Below, piece by piece: positions 44,284-58,500 of a stretch of 64,000 bases of DNA. Position numbers and translations under genes: made by a program. This stretch comes from Bolinopsis microptera (lineage: Eukaryota > Ctenophora > Tentaculata > Lobata > Bolinopsidae), in contig NC_087072.1 of the NCBI RefSeq assembly GCF_026151205.1, positions 14,420,169-14,484,168 on the forward strand. Reading direction: 5' to 3'. Under the pieces are notes generated by a model that had not been told where the DNA came from, ran no database searches, and worked only from the letters and a program-made list of their open reading frames with translations. Each line of letters opens with the position of its first letter. The first letter of the stretch is position 1.

Positions 44284-44411
44284 AGCGCTGTTCCTGGCTG
44301 AAGAGGTGGATGTGGTCTGGGGTAGTGGTAGGGCATTTGAGTTTGAGGGAGGCTGGACCGGTGGTCGACTATTTCTGATAGGAGTCCGATCCTGGTTTGC
44401 ATCGTTTCCAA
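43810..44411 (-). pseudogene. LINE ORF1/endonuclease-like fragment, unit 2
   Basis: This is the same endonuclease-like frame as unit 1, preceded by a Pro/Tyr/His-rich frame (YHYPRPHPPLQPGTALPLYH) that may be the end of a LINE ORF1 or linker. Stops and frame changes are present. Confidence 0.4.
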
Positions 44412-46860
44412 CAGTCTCCGTAACTATAACAATCCTGTGATCTGGTATTGGTTACTTAAACTTATTTAATTGAACATGGTGTTTGACGTTGGAGCTTATC
44501 ACTTTACAGTTTACATCACCTTACCTGAATAATTGAATAGGATGAATACTGAATAGCATTTATTAATGCTTTCTTTACCCGGAGAACTCTGTTTTACTTG
44601 TCCCTCGGTAACACAAGACCGTGAGCCGTGACACTTAGTCACAATAATTAAGTCATAAGTCAGAAAGAAGTCCATAATTCGTACACCCATGATTATGTTA
44701 AATATAGATTGACTCCAGTCTCCATTGTTCAATGACTTCGTCAAAATGTTTTAGGAAAATGTTCACAGATTTGTTAATTTTGGACTCAAATTAACGTTGA
44801 GAAAAACTGAATTTATTTTGGAAAAATCCCGGCTAAAACCAAAATCCCGGCCGGTACCGGTACAAAATCGCCAAATACCAGCCGGTATTCCGGCTGCGCC
44901 GGTTATATCCCGGTCGAGTTCTGTCTGAGACCTAATTTTCTCTATTTCTCGTGCAATTTTAGATCAGACACAGTCATCTAAATTATTTAATAAAAAGGTT
45001 TAAATTATAAGCAATTAAAAACAGTTGGGACTATCATTGTTTGTGAGTACATATTATACGAATATAAGGTGGTTAATATAATTATAACACATTTAATATA
45101 AAACATTTAAGACACATTTTTTTATTCCTGCATTGTACTCATTAATTTAACTAGTAATATTATATAAAAACCACATTTCTATTTGTACAGGGAGCTGCTG
45201 GTAAACTACCGTCGCTATACATCGACTATGACTACAATCCTACTTTTAAAAACAAACTACATACATATCTCACATTTTCGAGGACTACTTCATCACAAGC
45301 AAAAAATCGACATTGGTAAATAAAGGTAGGTTCTTTTCACTAACTTCGTTAAATGAGTTACATATTTTCACACAAATTACGTGCGTGATCATTAAAGGGT
45401 TGCTTGTGTGCAGTTACTTCTGGGCCAGCGCCACCCTGTTGGGAGTTTTCACATAAGTAAATTTGCCGATAATACAATTTTACTCATTCTGGACATGTTA
45501 CCTATATTATCATTATACTAGTATTTCTTCAGGTCTGTCTTCTATAACCACGATGAAAAGAAAAGCTGGGCGAAAACATTTGAGACTGCAGATTGCAGAA
45601 CTGGAACACTCTATTTGAAGACAGTGGCTGCTGAGTGCTGAGCTGCATCAAATCTATCAGCATCATGTAACTTCGATCAGGAACAGACTCCATTTCATTT
45701 CCGACAACTAGCACCTGTTTTCCCTAGACTTACCAAGTATTAAGTAACTGCATTAGTATTAGGTTAAATTAAAGGCCCTACATCGAACAAGTCTAACAAT
45801 TAAAACTTAAATGCAAGAGTGCACAATTTATCACTAAATATCTTCCTCTTTTAATTCTAATCAACACACGGTTTCGTCTTTGTTTCACCCAATCGTGCTG
45901 ATAATCAGTAATCATGCACTCTGCACTCTAACTTCGAGATGTTTCAAAAGGGCTCCCGACGAGTTGAATTAGATCAATATTTTCTTTTGATACATAGATA
46001 CTGATTGGGAGGTTCATCATACTATTCTTGTCACATGGTAACGATTAACGATTAGCTGATCAGCTTCCAGCATCGACAGGCCGAAATCCATAAATATAAT
46101 CAGTTGTAATTTAATATTTATCATCGTCCGGATCATCATAATATTTTAATTTAAAGTTACAATTGAACGGTGTTAAGAAAGATAATTTAAGAGAAATGTT
46201 TTGAAAGTGCCTGATTTCGAGTATAAGATCTGTACTGATACATTAATTTTCAGATTGTTATTATAGTTTATTTGTATTTTTTATATTATCTTATCCGGAC
46301 AAGTTCGGAAGCCATCTGAACGCTATTGCCAGACACAGGCATATATTTATTTTGGGGTATCATGCTCTCAGAAATTTCAACTCAGTCCGATATTATAGTT
46401 ATACTAACCTGCATTGCATAAGGTTAATTGTCTCGCAGTCTAGTGCATAAACCTTTTATTTTGTATAAACCCTTTATTTTGATTGGGAAAACTTTATTTT
46501 AATGTGGTTACCGTCTCTAAAGTTGGCATGATAGTTAATAAACTCTTATCTATTATGTCACTGAAGATGACGCCTTGCAACATGTTTGACGATAGCCTGT
46601 AGATTGATAGTTTGATCTAAGTATTTACAACAATTCATCTAGTTTGATTGATTCAAAGGGAAACAAATTCCTCTCTTATCTATTATGACTATTTAAATTC
46701 AATCCTGTAAAGTGATACTCCTTTTTTAGTAATTTAAACATGTGTTTTCTCCTTCTGATTTTTAAACTATTACCGGTCACGCTGAATAATAATGACATCA
46801 GTGAATTTAAAGCTATCGTTAACATCACTCAGAAAATGCGCGTCTTTAGCGCGTGTCTTG
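44412..46860. other. Intergenic, no gene seen
   Basis: AT-rich. A CCGG-rich patch at 44,825-44,930 (CCCGGCCGGTACCGG) resembles hAT subterminal repeats but no ends were found. Confidence 0.35.
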
Positions 46861-46944
46861 TTGTTATGCATCAATCCTTCGGTAGATCGGCGAGATGCAC
46901 CACTGTGCCTCACCGAGCTGCGAAGGATTGACATCGTGAATCAA
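46861..46944. mobile_element. MITE family 2-like copy
   Basis: It contains CGAAGGATTGACATCGTGAATCAA-type right-end sequence shared with 17,590-17,615, paired with TCAATCCTTCG on the left as a long hairpin. No target duplication is seen. Confidence 0.45.
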
Positions 46945-47302
46945 CAAACATTAAACATAAAATAATTACGAATCCTATAAAAATAAAAATAAAATATTAA
47001 ATTTAAATAGACATTAACGTTTGCAGTGACATGAGCACCTAAAATTTAATGTAATGTGTAACAAATTTGGAAACTGTATTCCAAATCGTGGCCGTGTTAT
47101 TTTATTCAATTTTTAAAATCATATAACAAAAAGGTTTTCATAATTCATATTAATTTCTACCCTGATTGCTGATTTTAAAAAAATATTTGTTCATTTTTTT
47201 ACTAAACACATAATCAATAACATCATTACCATTATCATAATTACTAAATCTATTTTTAAAATGAAATAAGCAATGAAAGAAGCAATGAAAACAAATTGCA
47301 CG

Positions 47303-47376
47303 TTACTGGGCCGCGCTCAGCCTGTCATTCCGCCTAATCTCATTTAACAACATTAAAGCCTGGGGTCCTCAGGTAA
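47303..47376. mobile_element. MITE family 1, copy 3
   Basis: 74 bp, flanks ATTGCACG and ATCGCACG (7 of 8). Confidence 0.75.
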
Positions 47377-47431
47377 ATCGCACGCATTGTAATAACTTTT
47401 TTCTTTTAAACTTTATATATTATGAATCGAG

Positions 47432-47509
47432 TTACTGGGCCGCGCTCAGCCTGTCATTCCGCCTAATCTCTGTTGTTTACCAACATTAAAGCCTGGGGTC
47501 CTCAGGTAA
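47432..47509. mobile_element. MITE family 1, copy 4
   Basis: 78 bp, flanked by perfect GAATCGAG (47,424-47,431 and 47,510-47,517). It lies only 55 bp from copy 3, in the same orientation. Confidence 0.8.
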
Positions 47510-50339
47510 GAATCGAGATCAAATCTTTTGCAATGTATTTAGAATCAATATATGCATTTATATAAATCACTTGAAATGCTTTTGAAAAAGAATAACAAGC
47601 TCAAAGATGCTATTGTCTTATTTCTCCGTAAAAAGCACAATAGCGTGAGTAGCTTTTGTCGAACTACTTCGAAAGTAATCTTATACGATTCCCTGTTCAA
47701 TTTTGGTTGAAGCATGTAAACTTATTGCAAATTAAAGGAAGTAGGCGCGCCACAAACAATAAATAGTGAACATTGTTCATCGAAATCGAGCGCTGCAAAA
47801 GTTTTTTTCTAAATTTTACCTGGTTACGTGATTAGTTTTGTCTTACTGCAATTTAACCTCTTTATATTATGATGAATGTTGTTAATGATACGAAATAAAA
47901 TTGCCTCAAAATCTTATTTTGCACATAACTCCACTTTTGGCCTTATTTTGGCCACTTATACTTTTCATAAGTCCATCGGTTTTTCTTTCGGATTTTCTTC
48001 CTCCATACTAAATGAATCTTGTAATCGGACAGGGAGTGCAATTATAATTTAATGTTTCGAGAACAACTGAAAACATAGTTAGTGCTGTTACAAAACTAAA
48101 CTAAAGCTATACTGTAGATAACACTAATTTCTACAAACCACAGAATATTAAATATAAAATGTGTCCAGTATGGCGCAAATGCATAATTTGATAATTTTTC
48201 GACGCCGTCGTCGGGGTGAGAGTTATCTGAACCAACTGCATGCCCCTACGATTGCGTCACCACTGGTGAGCAAGCATTTGTTTTTTGTTTAGTTGTGTTG
48301 AAAGGGAACATTACTTGATTAATTCATCCATTCGAATTTTAATAACGATGAGCTATGATATACCGTTCATCTTAGATTATTGGATCAATTTTATTATATG
48401 ATTAGATTTTATAAACGAACTTGGCACACAAAAGATTATAATGCGGAGGTTGGCTGGCTCTTCTATAATAAATACGACACTCATATTTACAGAATGCTTG
48501 CTAGAGATAAAACAAAATATTATCAGACTATACATGCAGCATGAGTAACTGGTGGATAAGCCTTCGGTAAAAACGGATCCGGAAAAGTCAATGCGGCACT
48601 CGGGTCCTTGGTATTGTCGTCGGTATATTGTCCATTATCTACGTTCTGCTTTCATAGTTTAAACAATAGTGAGTTCTAAATATACAGCTTTAAACCAATT
48701 AAGTATGAATGAATGAAATACCTGACAATCCGCACTCCTATAATTCAAAAGCATGAGTAACTCGTAGTGATCATGTGATCGCCGCATGAGGTTCTGTAAA
48801 TGCGCAGGGCACCTTCAAGCTTAAATTATTCACCTTACTGAGGCAGTCAACCAACGCGCGGCTTTATTTTTATGATATGATATGTTTTGATTGTTATTAA
48901 TAAATACCAAAATTTAAATTTATTTTCCTAAAATTTGTTTTCCTAATTGTACTGATTTTCAGAAAGTCTGAATATCGTGTTTCGCAATTTGCTGCCTATT
49001 CGCTATCATAAGTTTACATCACTTGCAAGAGTGTAATAAAATAGCTCAATAATGTAGTGTCAATAGAGAGCCACGTGTGAGTCACAGAACTAATCATCAT
49101 GACAGATGCAGCTCACGTACCAACGTATTCACTGCTCCAAGACTCTATAAGGCTTAGTGTGACCAACCGCTGTTTTTTCTTTTGTTATTAAAGAGCCACA
49201 CGCTGAGGCTACGAGGGCGGGGTGACGGTTATCCATCGAAACTCGCACTTCGTGTGAGTCACATGCAAAGAACAAATCAACTTGACAGATGCAGGTCAGG
49301 TGCCGACGTATTCACTGCTCTGAGACCCTAAATTGAGGCTTAATGTGACCACTGACAAGCCGTTGTTTTTTTGCCCGATATGGCCGAAGTTGATTGTTTG
49401 TTGTTAAACAGTTCCAAGGAAATATAATCGTCAACATTATGCTATTAACAGGGCCCAATAAGTTTCTACTCGCTTGGGTCGTTAGGACCATCTCATCTGA
49501 CAAGGTTGTTATTTTGATCTGTACTCTACCGACGGTCCATGTTTGTCTACTTTACCTTCTAACTTCTAAAGCAACAGATCGGAAACAGGAAAACGTTTTG
49601 TTGCCGCCGTAGAGTCCTGTTTTCTCACATTTCCACGACGTAAAGTCCTTTTTTGTATATAGTTCCACAATAGTGTCTCATGTCATAAAGTCTCACGCCG
49701 TAGAGTTCTGGACCCAAAAAATAGAGCAAAAATCCAGGTTACAGGGTACATAATAATAAGTTTGTTCAATGTTCATAGAATGATTTCAACTGCCCAATAT
49801 TTATGGAACTGGTAGCAAATTAGTTCAATCCTTTATATATTTCAATGTCAGAGAAGTACTGGGCAATTGAGTTTGTTATCTAGCTGCCTGATTTAGATAA
49901 CCTGTAGACCAACTTGGCTTGGACTTTTTAATTTGCTTATGACCTATATGATATTATATTCCTGACACATCAAAACAGAAAGTATCATGTTTTAAATTTA
50001 AAATAGCTTATTTATAATGTCTTGGCAACACCGAATGTGTTACATACTGTGCATTTGACAAAGCAACGTCCATCCTCAAGTGCTTTGTATTGTAGCCTTT
50101 AATTGGCAAGATTCGACCTAACATATTCTGCTTTTGTTCTTCTTACTTCTTCTGTAGTTTTCTGTTTGCATTCAAACTTTTATTTAAACCCTAATTATTA
50201 CCTCATTTACTTTCATTTAAACCTAGTAAACTTGAGGCTTTGTAATTGTGGCGCTAAAGTCATTTTTATCTTTTGTCTCCTTAGAATATCATTTGGGTCT
50301 TCTTTAGACTTCAGCACACTTGTCCTTTTGTTAGCTCAT
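47510..50339. other. Intergenic, no gene seen
   Basis: Two diverged copies of a block of about 120 bp (49,070-49,185 and 49,255-49,375, sharing TGTGAGTCACA, GACAGATGCAG and CGTATTCACTGCTC) form an old tandem duplication. Imperfect CCGTAGAGT/CATAAAGTC units recur at 49,605-49,720. Confidence 0.4.
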
Positions 50340-50650
50340 TATGTTTGCTTTTGTCTATGCATTATAATGTGAAATACTTTTGTTCAAATTTACACATTAG
50401 CCCCCATCACTCAGTCAGCCGCTCTGACATGGTTAACCAGTGGCATAACGAAGGGCCCGCCAACCCCCCCCCCCCCCCCCCCCCCCCAACTGCGCGTTTT
50501 GCTCTAGAAACACACTTTTTTAGAGATTTTTTTTCAGGGAGAACAGGGGAACGCCAACAGGCAACGTTACGCCACTGTGGTTAACCACCCTCCTTATGTT
50601 GTTGGTTAATCATATGAGCGGAGGGTAAATACCTCATTTCATTGCAAAAG
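50340..50650 (+). mobile_element. LINE 3' tail interrupted by a MITE
   Basis: The sequence CAGTCAGCCGCTCTGAC, the GGTTAATCATATG block and the CTCATTTCATT end are shared with 55,085-55,225, which ends in ATTTC repeats. Both are the 3' untranslated end of one LINE family. Confidence 0.55.
50438..50577. mobile_element. hAT-type MITE (CAGTGGCRTAACG ends)
   Basis: The 140-bp element has inverted ends CAGTGGCATAACG and CAGTGGCGTAACG. It is flanked by a perfect 8-bp duplication TGGTTAAC (50,430-50,437 and 50,578-50,585). The empty site is preserved at about 55,153. It contains a run of more than 20 C. Confidence 0.85.
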
Positions 50651-52486
50651 GTGTAAATTTGCTGTTTTTATAAATTGCATGGTTATTTGTTATAAAATTT
50701 AATGATCTGATGTTAAAACTATGTCATCAACAACTTTGAACTTGAGCAGCCTATTTTTACAGCTTTAAAATATTTCGCTATTTTGAGACTAAACCCAGAT
50801 CTTGTTGATTAGATATTAGCTGCTTGCAATATGGGGCACACTCTGTCACAAACAGAATACCAAATTGAGTAAATGAATGAATCAGAGGTAAACACAACCT
50901 ATAGTTTAACTTCTAGCTCGAGTATAAACCAATGCCTTTTGTCTGGGTTGGAATTTCAGTGCAAGTACCCTCGTTCTGAGTCCTTACTATTTTAAGGACT
51001 TGTTTTAACTTTAAATGAAAAGCTTGAATATTCAATTTAAAGATTACAGGAGGTCAGAGATCAGAACAACGTTTCATCTAATTATATCTAATCCGATAAA
51101 TTGAACAATACAAGCTCAGTTATTGTGATACTGAAATGTCTCAATGTTTGAAAGGAATGTTATTAATGTGTAAATTCCTTATTGGTTTATATCTAGGTTT
51201 TCATCTGGTTTTCTGTTGAACTGCTATGTTTTCTATTTTCTGTTACGAAAGGTATGCATCACGATGGCGTATATATTGTACCTAGTACTACTAGATCGTA
51301 TATCTGTGGGTTGAGAAGCATACTTGACGCTAGCTGATATCTGGTTCCTGGCTGCTCCTTGATCAGTGTAATGCCCAGTACGTCTCCTGTTTACACTTCC
51401 TAACAATGAATAAACAGTCTTTGTGTAGATATGAGCTCGTTTACTTCTGACCTTGACAATTATTTCTCTCTTGAATTAACTTGGTGTTGTATTAGAATAT
51501 TCCTTAATTTCTGTCAGCTTATTGGTAGTTACTACTTAAATTGTAATATTATATATTATGCACTCTCTCTACTAACAGTTGACTAATGGCATATTTCACC
51601 TCATATCATATAAGGTAAACACTAAACAGCATGTTATGGGAACTAGTATAATTGTAGGCATGGCACCCTAAATTTTATATAAAGTTACCAATACAGTGAA
51701 TGTGTCATTTCAGTGAACATTTGTGTAGTTTGCACCAACTTTGATTAACCTTATTAGGGTAGGGAGGGTAATTCTACCAATCATGATAATTGGGTGCGCT
51801 GTACAGCTTGTTAAAAGTTAATATCCGATCTGAAGTGCCAATGTAAGCAGCAGTATATTTTAAGTGATGAAGTCTTGAAATTAGATAGATGTGTTTAAAT
51901 ATGTCAGTCATGTTATGTAGTACCGTTTACTTCTAGACTCGTCTTTCTTGACTTATTTATTAGAAAACATTTAATTTTCTGTCTTAGTACACTATAGGCT
52001 AAACATTCACGTTGTAAAACGTATGCTTTTCTTTGTTCTAATCCTGAGGTTAATATTCGCGTGAGATGAGAACTTCCGTACACCCCAGCTAATATAAGAC
52101 TAAATTATGAAATATTATATAACCTCATCAAACTTACACATAATGTAAAGTGTACACTGCAATAGCGCAAAGCTACTCATTACAGTTTGTGATTTATTTA
52201 ACTTTGACGAGCTATTATCAAGATGTATAAAGTTTGGTATTGTCTAATTGTTGGAACAAGTAATCGATTCATTGTTCATTTTCGCAACAATTTCCGCAGT
52301 TTTTAAAATTATTATGTTGCAATTTATTCTGTCTTTACTTTGACACAGCTACAGGCTGTACACTGAAACTGTGTGTAGTTTTCACATTAGAATATAAAAT
52401 ATTTTCTTGAAAAGTACACAATACCCCAATCTATCCTGATACACACATTTATCACCACTATAACCACACTAACAACCACACCTTTC
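50651..52486. other. Upstream of tensin-like gene, no gene seen
   Basis: AT-rich DNA with no recognised element; probably includes promoter or 5' untranslated sequence for the tensin-like gene. Confidence 0.35.
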
Positions 52487-52489
52487 CAG
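52487..52489 (+). promoter_or_regulatory. Possible splice or trans-splice acceptor before first coding exon
   Basis: A pyrimidine/ACC-rich stretch ends CCTTTCCAG 21 bp before the start codon at 52,511. It suggests an upstream untranslated exon or spliced leader. Confidence 0.35.
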
Positions 52490-52510
52490 CTGTATCCCAG
52501 CTAGTAATGC

Positions 52511-55500
52511 ATGGTTGAGGTCGCGCCTGCAGAATCCTACTGCCGACAATGTGACATTATCTTCACATCCCGGGGTAAACTCGACCAACACTACAGTTTA
52601 TATCACGACGCTCTTCCCTCTGATGGCACCCTACCCGCTCAAGGAACTTTAACATCTTACATCGTGAGTAAAAAACTAATTTAAATCTTTCGAAAGATTT
52701 TTCATCCGCTAGATATTTGTCTTTACCCTTCTTTAAAGGGTGTAACTTCAGAATTGTGTATGTAAACGTTTTAACTGGTCCCAAGTTCTAACTTTGTTGG
52801 GCTCGTAATCTACTTGCAGGTCATTTAACTACAATCAGATAATCAGATCTTCAGCCTACCTTTTAATTACCTTATATAATTTGGGGTTAGATAAAGTTTA
52901 TATGTATCTTTAGTACGGTATAAGGTAAAGTTTCCATTGAACCCACGTTCTTCAAGTATTGGCCTCGTGATCAACTACGATTGGAGCTTCATCCAACCTT
53001 TTCAGAACTTCAAATATGATAACGATCCACGTACCAGTTTATATTGGCAACGAATTTTAAAGGTATTGAGTTCATTTTGACCTGAAAAATTGATTCGTCC
53101 CATTTGCTTTTTGATGACTTTTTCCAATGGCAGGAAGAAAGCCCAAACGATTTTTTTGAAGAAGTTGTTATGGTAGGGGAAACTCATCGTGTGTAGTGTA
53201 ACCATGGAAAAATTCTTAATCAGCGTGTTTTAATGTCTATTATTTCCTCTAATTATGACGTCGTATTGAACGATCAACACGTTGACCTGCTAGAGGAAAT
53301 AATACATTTTCAACTTATTTTATAATGCGGCTAATCAAACTATCGCTCAATCATTCAACTTAGTTTTTAGATGTGTTTTAATGATTTAATTGAATGTTTG
53401 AACTCTTTGTAGTGTTATTTAGTGTGTCGAACTCTGTGTGTTTATAGTGTACCTGATCGTGTGTAATTGATAGTATCAAATTACGGGCGGGAGTGTGCCG
53501 TTTGAAGTATCTTATGATCTCATATCCGTTTAAAGGTGGGCAGGTCGAGGAGACTCCCCAGATTGGTGTATTATAATTATATTTCTCCTGGTCCTGTCGG
53601 TTGGGTATGATCATTTACGGTCAGCAAATTGTTTGTAAGTCAATAACTCCTTCGAATCTGTTTTCCGGCTTTGCGATTGCTTGTGTATAAAAGGAATGGT
53701 TAATCACATATTATGATCTCAGTTAATGATTTAAATTGTGTGATCTTTTTGTGGCACACGACTCACTTAATAATGACATCATACTTTTCACGTGTACCTA
53801 GATAAAATAATAATTCATTCCACCTCCCTTCCATAAACATTAATATAACACATACTTATTGAGCTGTTATTCCAGGAACAGTGTTAATAGTTCATAATGA
53901 GTAACAGTTTAGCTGCCACAGTGTCCTAACTGCCACCCCCTCAGCAGCAGCAGGAGCCAGAGAAAACCCCCGAGTACGCGGACCATGAGTTCAGTGTGCA
54001 GAACTTGCAGTGCCCCAGCAAATGTTCACTTTGCCACCAGATCATCTGGGAGGTTGCTGTTCGGTGAGTAGTTATAGTATACACTAAAATAACTAGGTTA
54101 TATTCTATATTAATACTAAAATAACTAATAACCATGTACATACATTGTACAAATGTGAATACTATTATATTATAGTATACAAACTTCTTTTTTTTATATT
54201 TAGTCCTCACTTTCTACATATAGTTTCCTACCAGGGCGCGGCCGTAGTTTAGCCAGCACTTTCTGCTCTTTTTATTATAACTTCGTTCTAATATTATAGC
54301 TATAGAGTACACAGTGTAGGTAGATTTGATCATGATATCACATATCACTAGCCATGTTAACTGCAGGTTAGGGTATGAGACTGTCTTGGCAATGATTGAC
54401 TGCACCGCAACACTTCACTTCTATCATGAGTTTTCATTTGTTGGTTCATTCCCCCGACTTATTTTATATACTAAGCAGTTTGTCCCTGATCCGACGGTTT
54501 TTTTATAAGTTGTTCTTTAAAAGTTGATGACAGACGTTTCTCAAGCCGCCATGCACCGGTTGCATGGAACTCTCTTCCACTGATGTTGAGATGTATTACT
54601 GATACCAACTGTTTCAAGCGAATGTTAAAGAACTATTTATATAATCAGTTTTTATGTTTTTTTCTTTCCATTTGTCTTCACTTTGCAAGACACCTTGGCT
54701 TTTATTTTTTACCGCACTCCATTTTATGTCTTGATCTCTACCTTGTAGGATCTCAGATCTGTTTCTCTTTTTGTTGATTACGTCACTGTACTAACCTTTA
54801 TTATACCTACATACTTACTTACTTACTTATTTGCTTATTTGCTGTTTTAGCTGCGCTGCAGCAGGGCCATCAACTGAAATGACCACCCTTATGTTTTACT
54901 TCGGACAACCATGGCTACATAGTTACGGCATGTAACCGGCACTTACAGGAAACCGAAGGATCAAGTCTAAGGCCAGCGACGGTTAAGGTGTTATACCACA
55001 CTTTATATGTATTGTATGGTTTCTGCTTCTTTTTAGTTTAGTGTGGTTTACAATAAAAGATGTTTCAATTTTGTCTTAGCCTTATAATGAGTTATACTTT
55101 TGTTCACTTTTACAAATTTGCTCACATCACTCACAGTCAGCCGCTCTGACGTGGTTAACCACCTTCCTTGTGCTGTTGGTTAATCATATGCTCGGGATAT
55201 AAATACCTCATTTCATTTCATTTCAAACATGATGGAAGTTCAGCACATGGTATGACCAGACAACTTCTTAAAAGTGTCAGACCAATTATAATTACTCACG
55301 AATCCTAATGTAAGGAGGCCCCTCCTTTTTAACCTCACAAATTAAGCTACTAATTGTGTACAGTTCGGTCTGATTGTAACTGGTTGTCTCAGTCCTGTCT
55401 CTCCAGAGAAGTAGGTTAAATTCTCACGCTCTGTATAAATTCAGGATTACTCCCTGACATTTTATCGCTTCGCTACTAAGAATTGCATGACTTACCGCTG

Positions 55501-58500
55501 TCATTTCATTTGAAAATGTTGTTATATCTGTTACTACAGTATGTTTATAAATCGGTAGCTTGCCATTTTCGAATGCGCTTGAGTGTATTGATTTTCATCA
55601 TGTAGAGACTAATTGTAAACTAAAATCTTTGTCAGGGTGGACCTGTCACCCCAGCTAGGCTATCTGGTGACCATTAAAGTGTGGCACTTGTATATTATAT
55701 AGCTTGTTAGAATTGTGTTTAAACATTTGATAATCTGTTAACAATTTTCTGCTCATAATTGCAACATAAACTTTATTATTAAATATAAATTATGCGGGTG
55801 TGTGATGTGCAGGGTGTGTGTAGAACTGTGTTAGTTATGTTCATTAATATCCCGTGCTGATGTACTGCATGAAATAAAATGGGGTCTCACCTCCGAAATA
55901 TGAGACGACCTTATTCCCACCAAACTGGAATTACTAACGCTAACATTGACTTCGTTACGGTGGTCATTGTAAATCTACCCCGGGTCCTCCCCGGCCAAAT
56001 ATAGAACATTTACTGATACAGGAGTGATTGGTCACGTGATGTGTCAGGGTGGTCACGTGACTGTTCACCTCAAAACACGTTATATATTATCGCCCTCCTT
56101 AGTCCGTGGCGCGGTGTTTCTCTGAACTAAACTCGGAGTCGTGAAGAGTGTCAAACTAACAATAACGTAATGACAGAGTCTCGGTGGAACTAGCAGCGGA
56201 ACAGGGATTACTGATCACAGTACTCCACACTATACTGTCAAAACTAGCACGCTATATCCGCTTACTATATCCCACCTTCTAACTCTCCTAATTTACCGCT
56301 GACACGGTGTCACATGATCCACTCTATTGAACTTGATTGTAACGCTAACAACTTCCCCACTGCCAGTCCTGCTTCTAACTCAATATATTCTTCAGCTGGG
56401 TAGAACTGAGAAAGTGTTAATTGGTCGCAATCAATCGCGGATATGCGTGCTAATTGTCCTCTCTCCCACACCCCAAGTACTTCTAGTGCACAGTACTTGT
56501 CCACCGTGGTCACGTGTCATCTTGACACTGATAGGTTTCCAATAATAAATGTCAGGAGCTATATATATATATTGCAGTGTGGTTTACACCCGTGACTCTG
56601 TACCTGGGACCCCGAGGGTCAAGGTAGTCCGTACTCCTGAACTCCAGCTATTATTGGGAGAGATAGCTGCACGTGATATCGCACTTTAGTCACGTGATAT
56701 CACTCCTGAAGTCACGTGGTGTTCAGTTCCTATTAGTGACGACACGTTCCATATCCCTGCTCGCTGTTCTCAAATTGTATGTGTGTCTGCTCGAGCTGGT
56801 TGTATGCTTCTCTCCTAACTTCTCCCTATTTTTTACTGACTTTCACCAGATACATCTTTGTTACCGTTCTATAAGGTGTGAAATTAACGCACCCCAATTT
56901 TCAAATTGCCGTGTTTTGGTAGCTGCTGTAGGTTTTCCCTGACTAAGGGTTCAACAGGAACTGGTTAACACGCCTCGTCGACTGGGGTTCCGTTTGGAAC
57001 TAGTCTGAAGTGGCTTCTCTTTTGTTAGGCATCTCCCTCACCCTCACTTATATCAGGACTATCTCCAGACTGTACGTGTTCTTCCGGCACTTCTTTTTAA
57101 CTGTCGGGTGGGGCACCCTCTCAATCATTAGTTCTTGTCGTCACGACTCAAAAGCAGGGAAACAACCGACTTACTTTGCCGATACTCGAAAGTAGTGAGA
57201 CAATTTTAACAGCTCTCGGCAAAATTGCTTTCCGGTGTCAATAGTGAGCACATCATATTACAAAATGACGTTATAATAATTCGCATTGCAAATTATCACA
57301 TCTAGCAAATTATTTGTCATGTACATGTAACAATGACAATGTAACAATGACAATGTATTGCCGTACATTTGTTAAATAGTACGTGGTGTGGGGGCCAGGA
57401 TTTGTAAAGTTCGTTCGTGTCAGACGTCTCCTCCATCGTCCTCGTCTTCTCTCCCCTCCCTCCCTCTAATGAGATTAGCTCCACTCTCAATCTGTGTATT
57501 TGGGAAGATGTGCGAGCTGGCGAGGCCACCTTGCGGCTGTGCCATTGTTCGCTTCACGTATTGATAACATGCACCGCCCATACTCTTGTGGAGATGAATC
57601 AGCTCCTGCAGCTCATACACAGCCATACTTTGTATTATATCAAACCTTGCTTATCACATCTCTTTCTCGCGACAGAGAGAGAAAAGAGTCGTCTTATTAT
57701 GAGACGCTGTGTCATGTGTCTAGCGTGATGTTGTGCTCAGATCTGGTAGTCTCTTTTTAATGTTCAACTGTTTTGTCGCGACTTTATATTATAACTTTAA
57801 ACGTTAACACCGCCTAAATAATAACTGATGGTATGACGACATCCCCCAGGCCAGATCCCATGTCCAATATATTTAGACAGAACCACCAGTACTATCATTA
57901 TGAATTGTTTTAAAGGAGCGAGTGACGAAGCGTTGTTGACCAGGTAAGCCGATCCGAGAATTACGGCTCCAATTACTCACAATCATGTGTTCATATCTTT
58001 CATCGCGTATAATTTATTACTTGCCCGCCCTCAGAGCGCGCTCTTAAACCTCACCTCGCTTCTACTTTTCATTCCACTCACCTCGTGACTCTTATACTGT
58101 AGACTAAAATCTTTTCTCTCATTTTTTGTGGGTTCGTCTCCCTGTGCGTGTCCTTGTGTTGCCGTATCGTGATACATATCTCTCTTACATAGTATCTCAC
58201 ACACACTGGAGTATTATATATACAGTGGGAACCCTGCTCACCTCCCGCTCTCCCTTTCCCAGTCAGACGCTATCTCCCTGCTACAGTAAGTGGAGATGAA
58301 AGGTGCCCTGTAGGGATTGATAGTCAGAGCATTGAGTTCTCTGTTATATCATTATATATATCAGGTGTGTGCTATTAATACAGTATATAAAGCGCCCTGA
58401 GACTGGTATATACGTTATATCAGTTGTTCAGATCTGTGGTCGGTTGTACTGATTCTCCGAGCTCAGTGTCATGTTCTCTTACTAGCTCAGTGTTGTCTCA

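Noticed and set aside
50103-50372. Hydrophobic 89-codon frame
   Set aside because: It lies in T-rich sequence leading into a LINE 3' tail and looks like a non-coding T-rich stretch.
57317-57760. Several overlapping frames on both strands
   Set aside because: No domain, no splice-phase link to the tensin-like exons, and no homology recognised.
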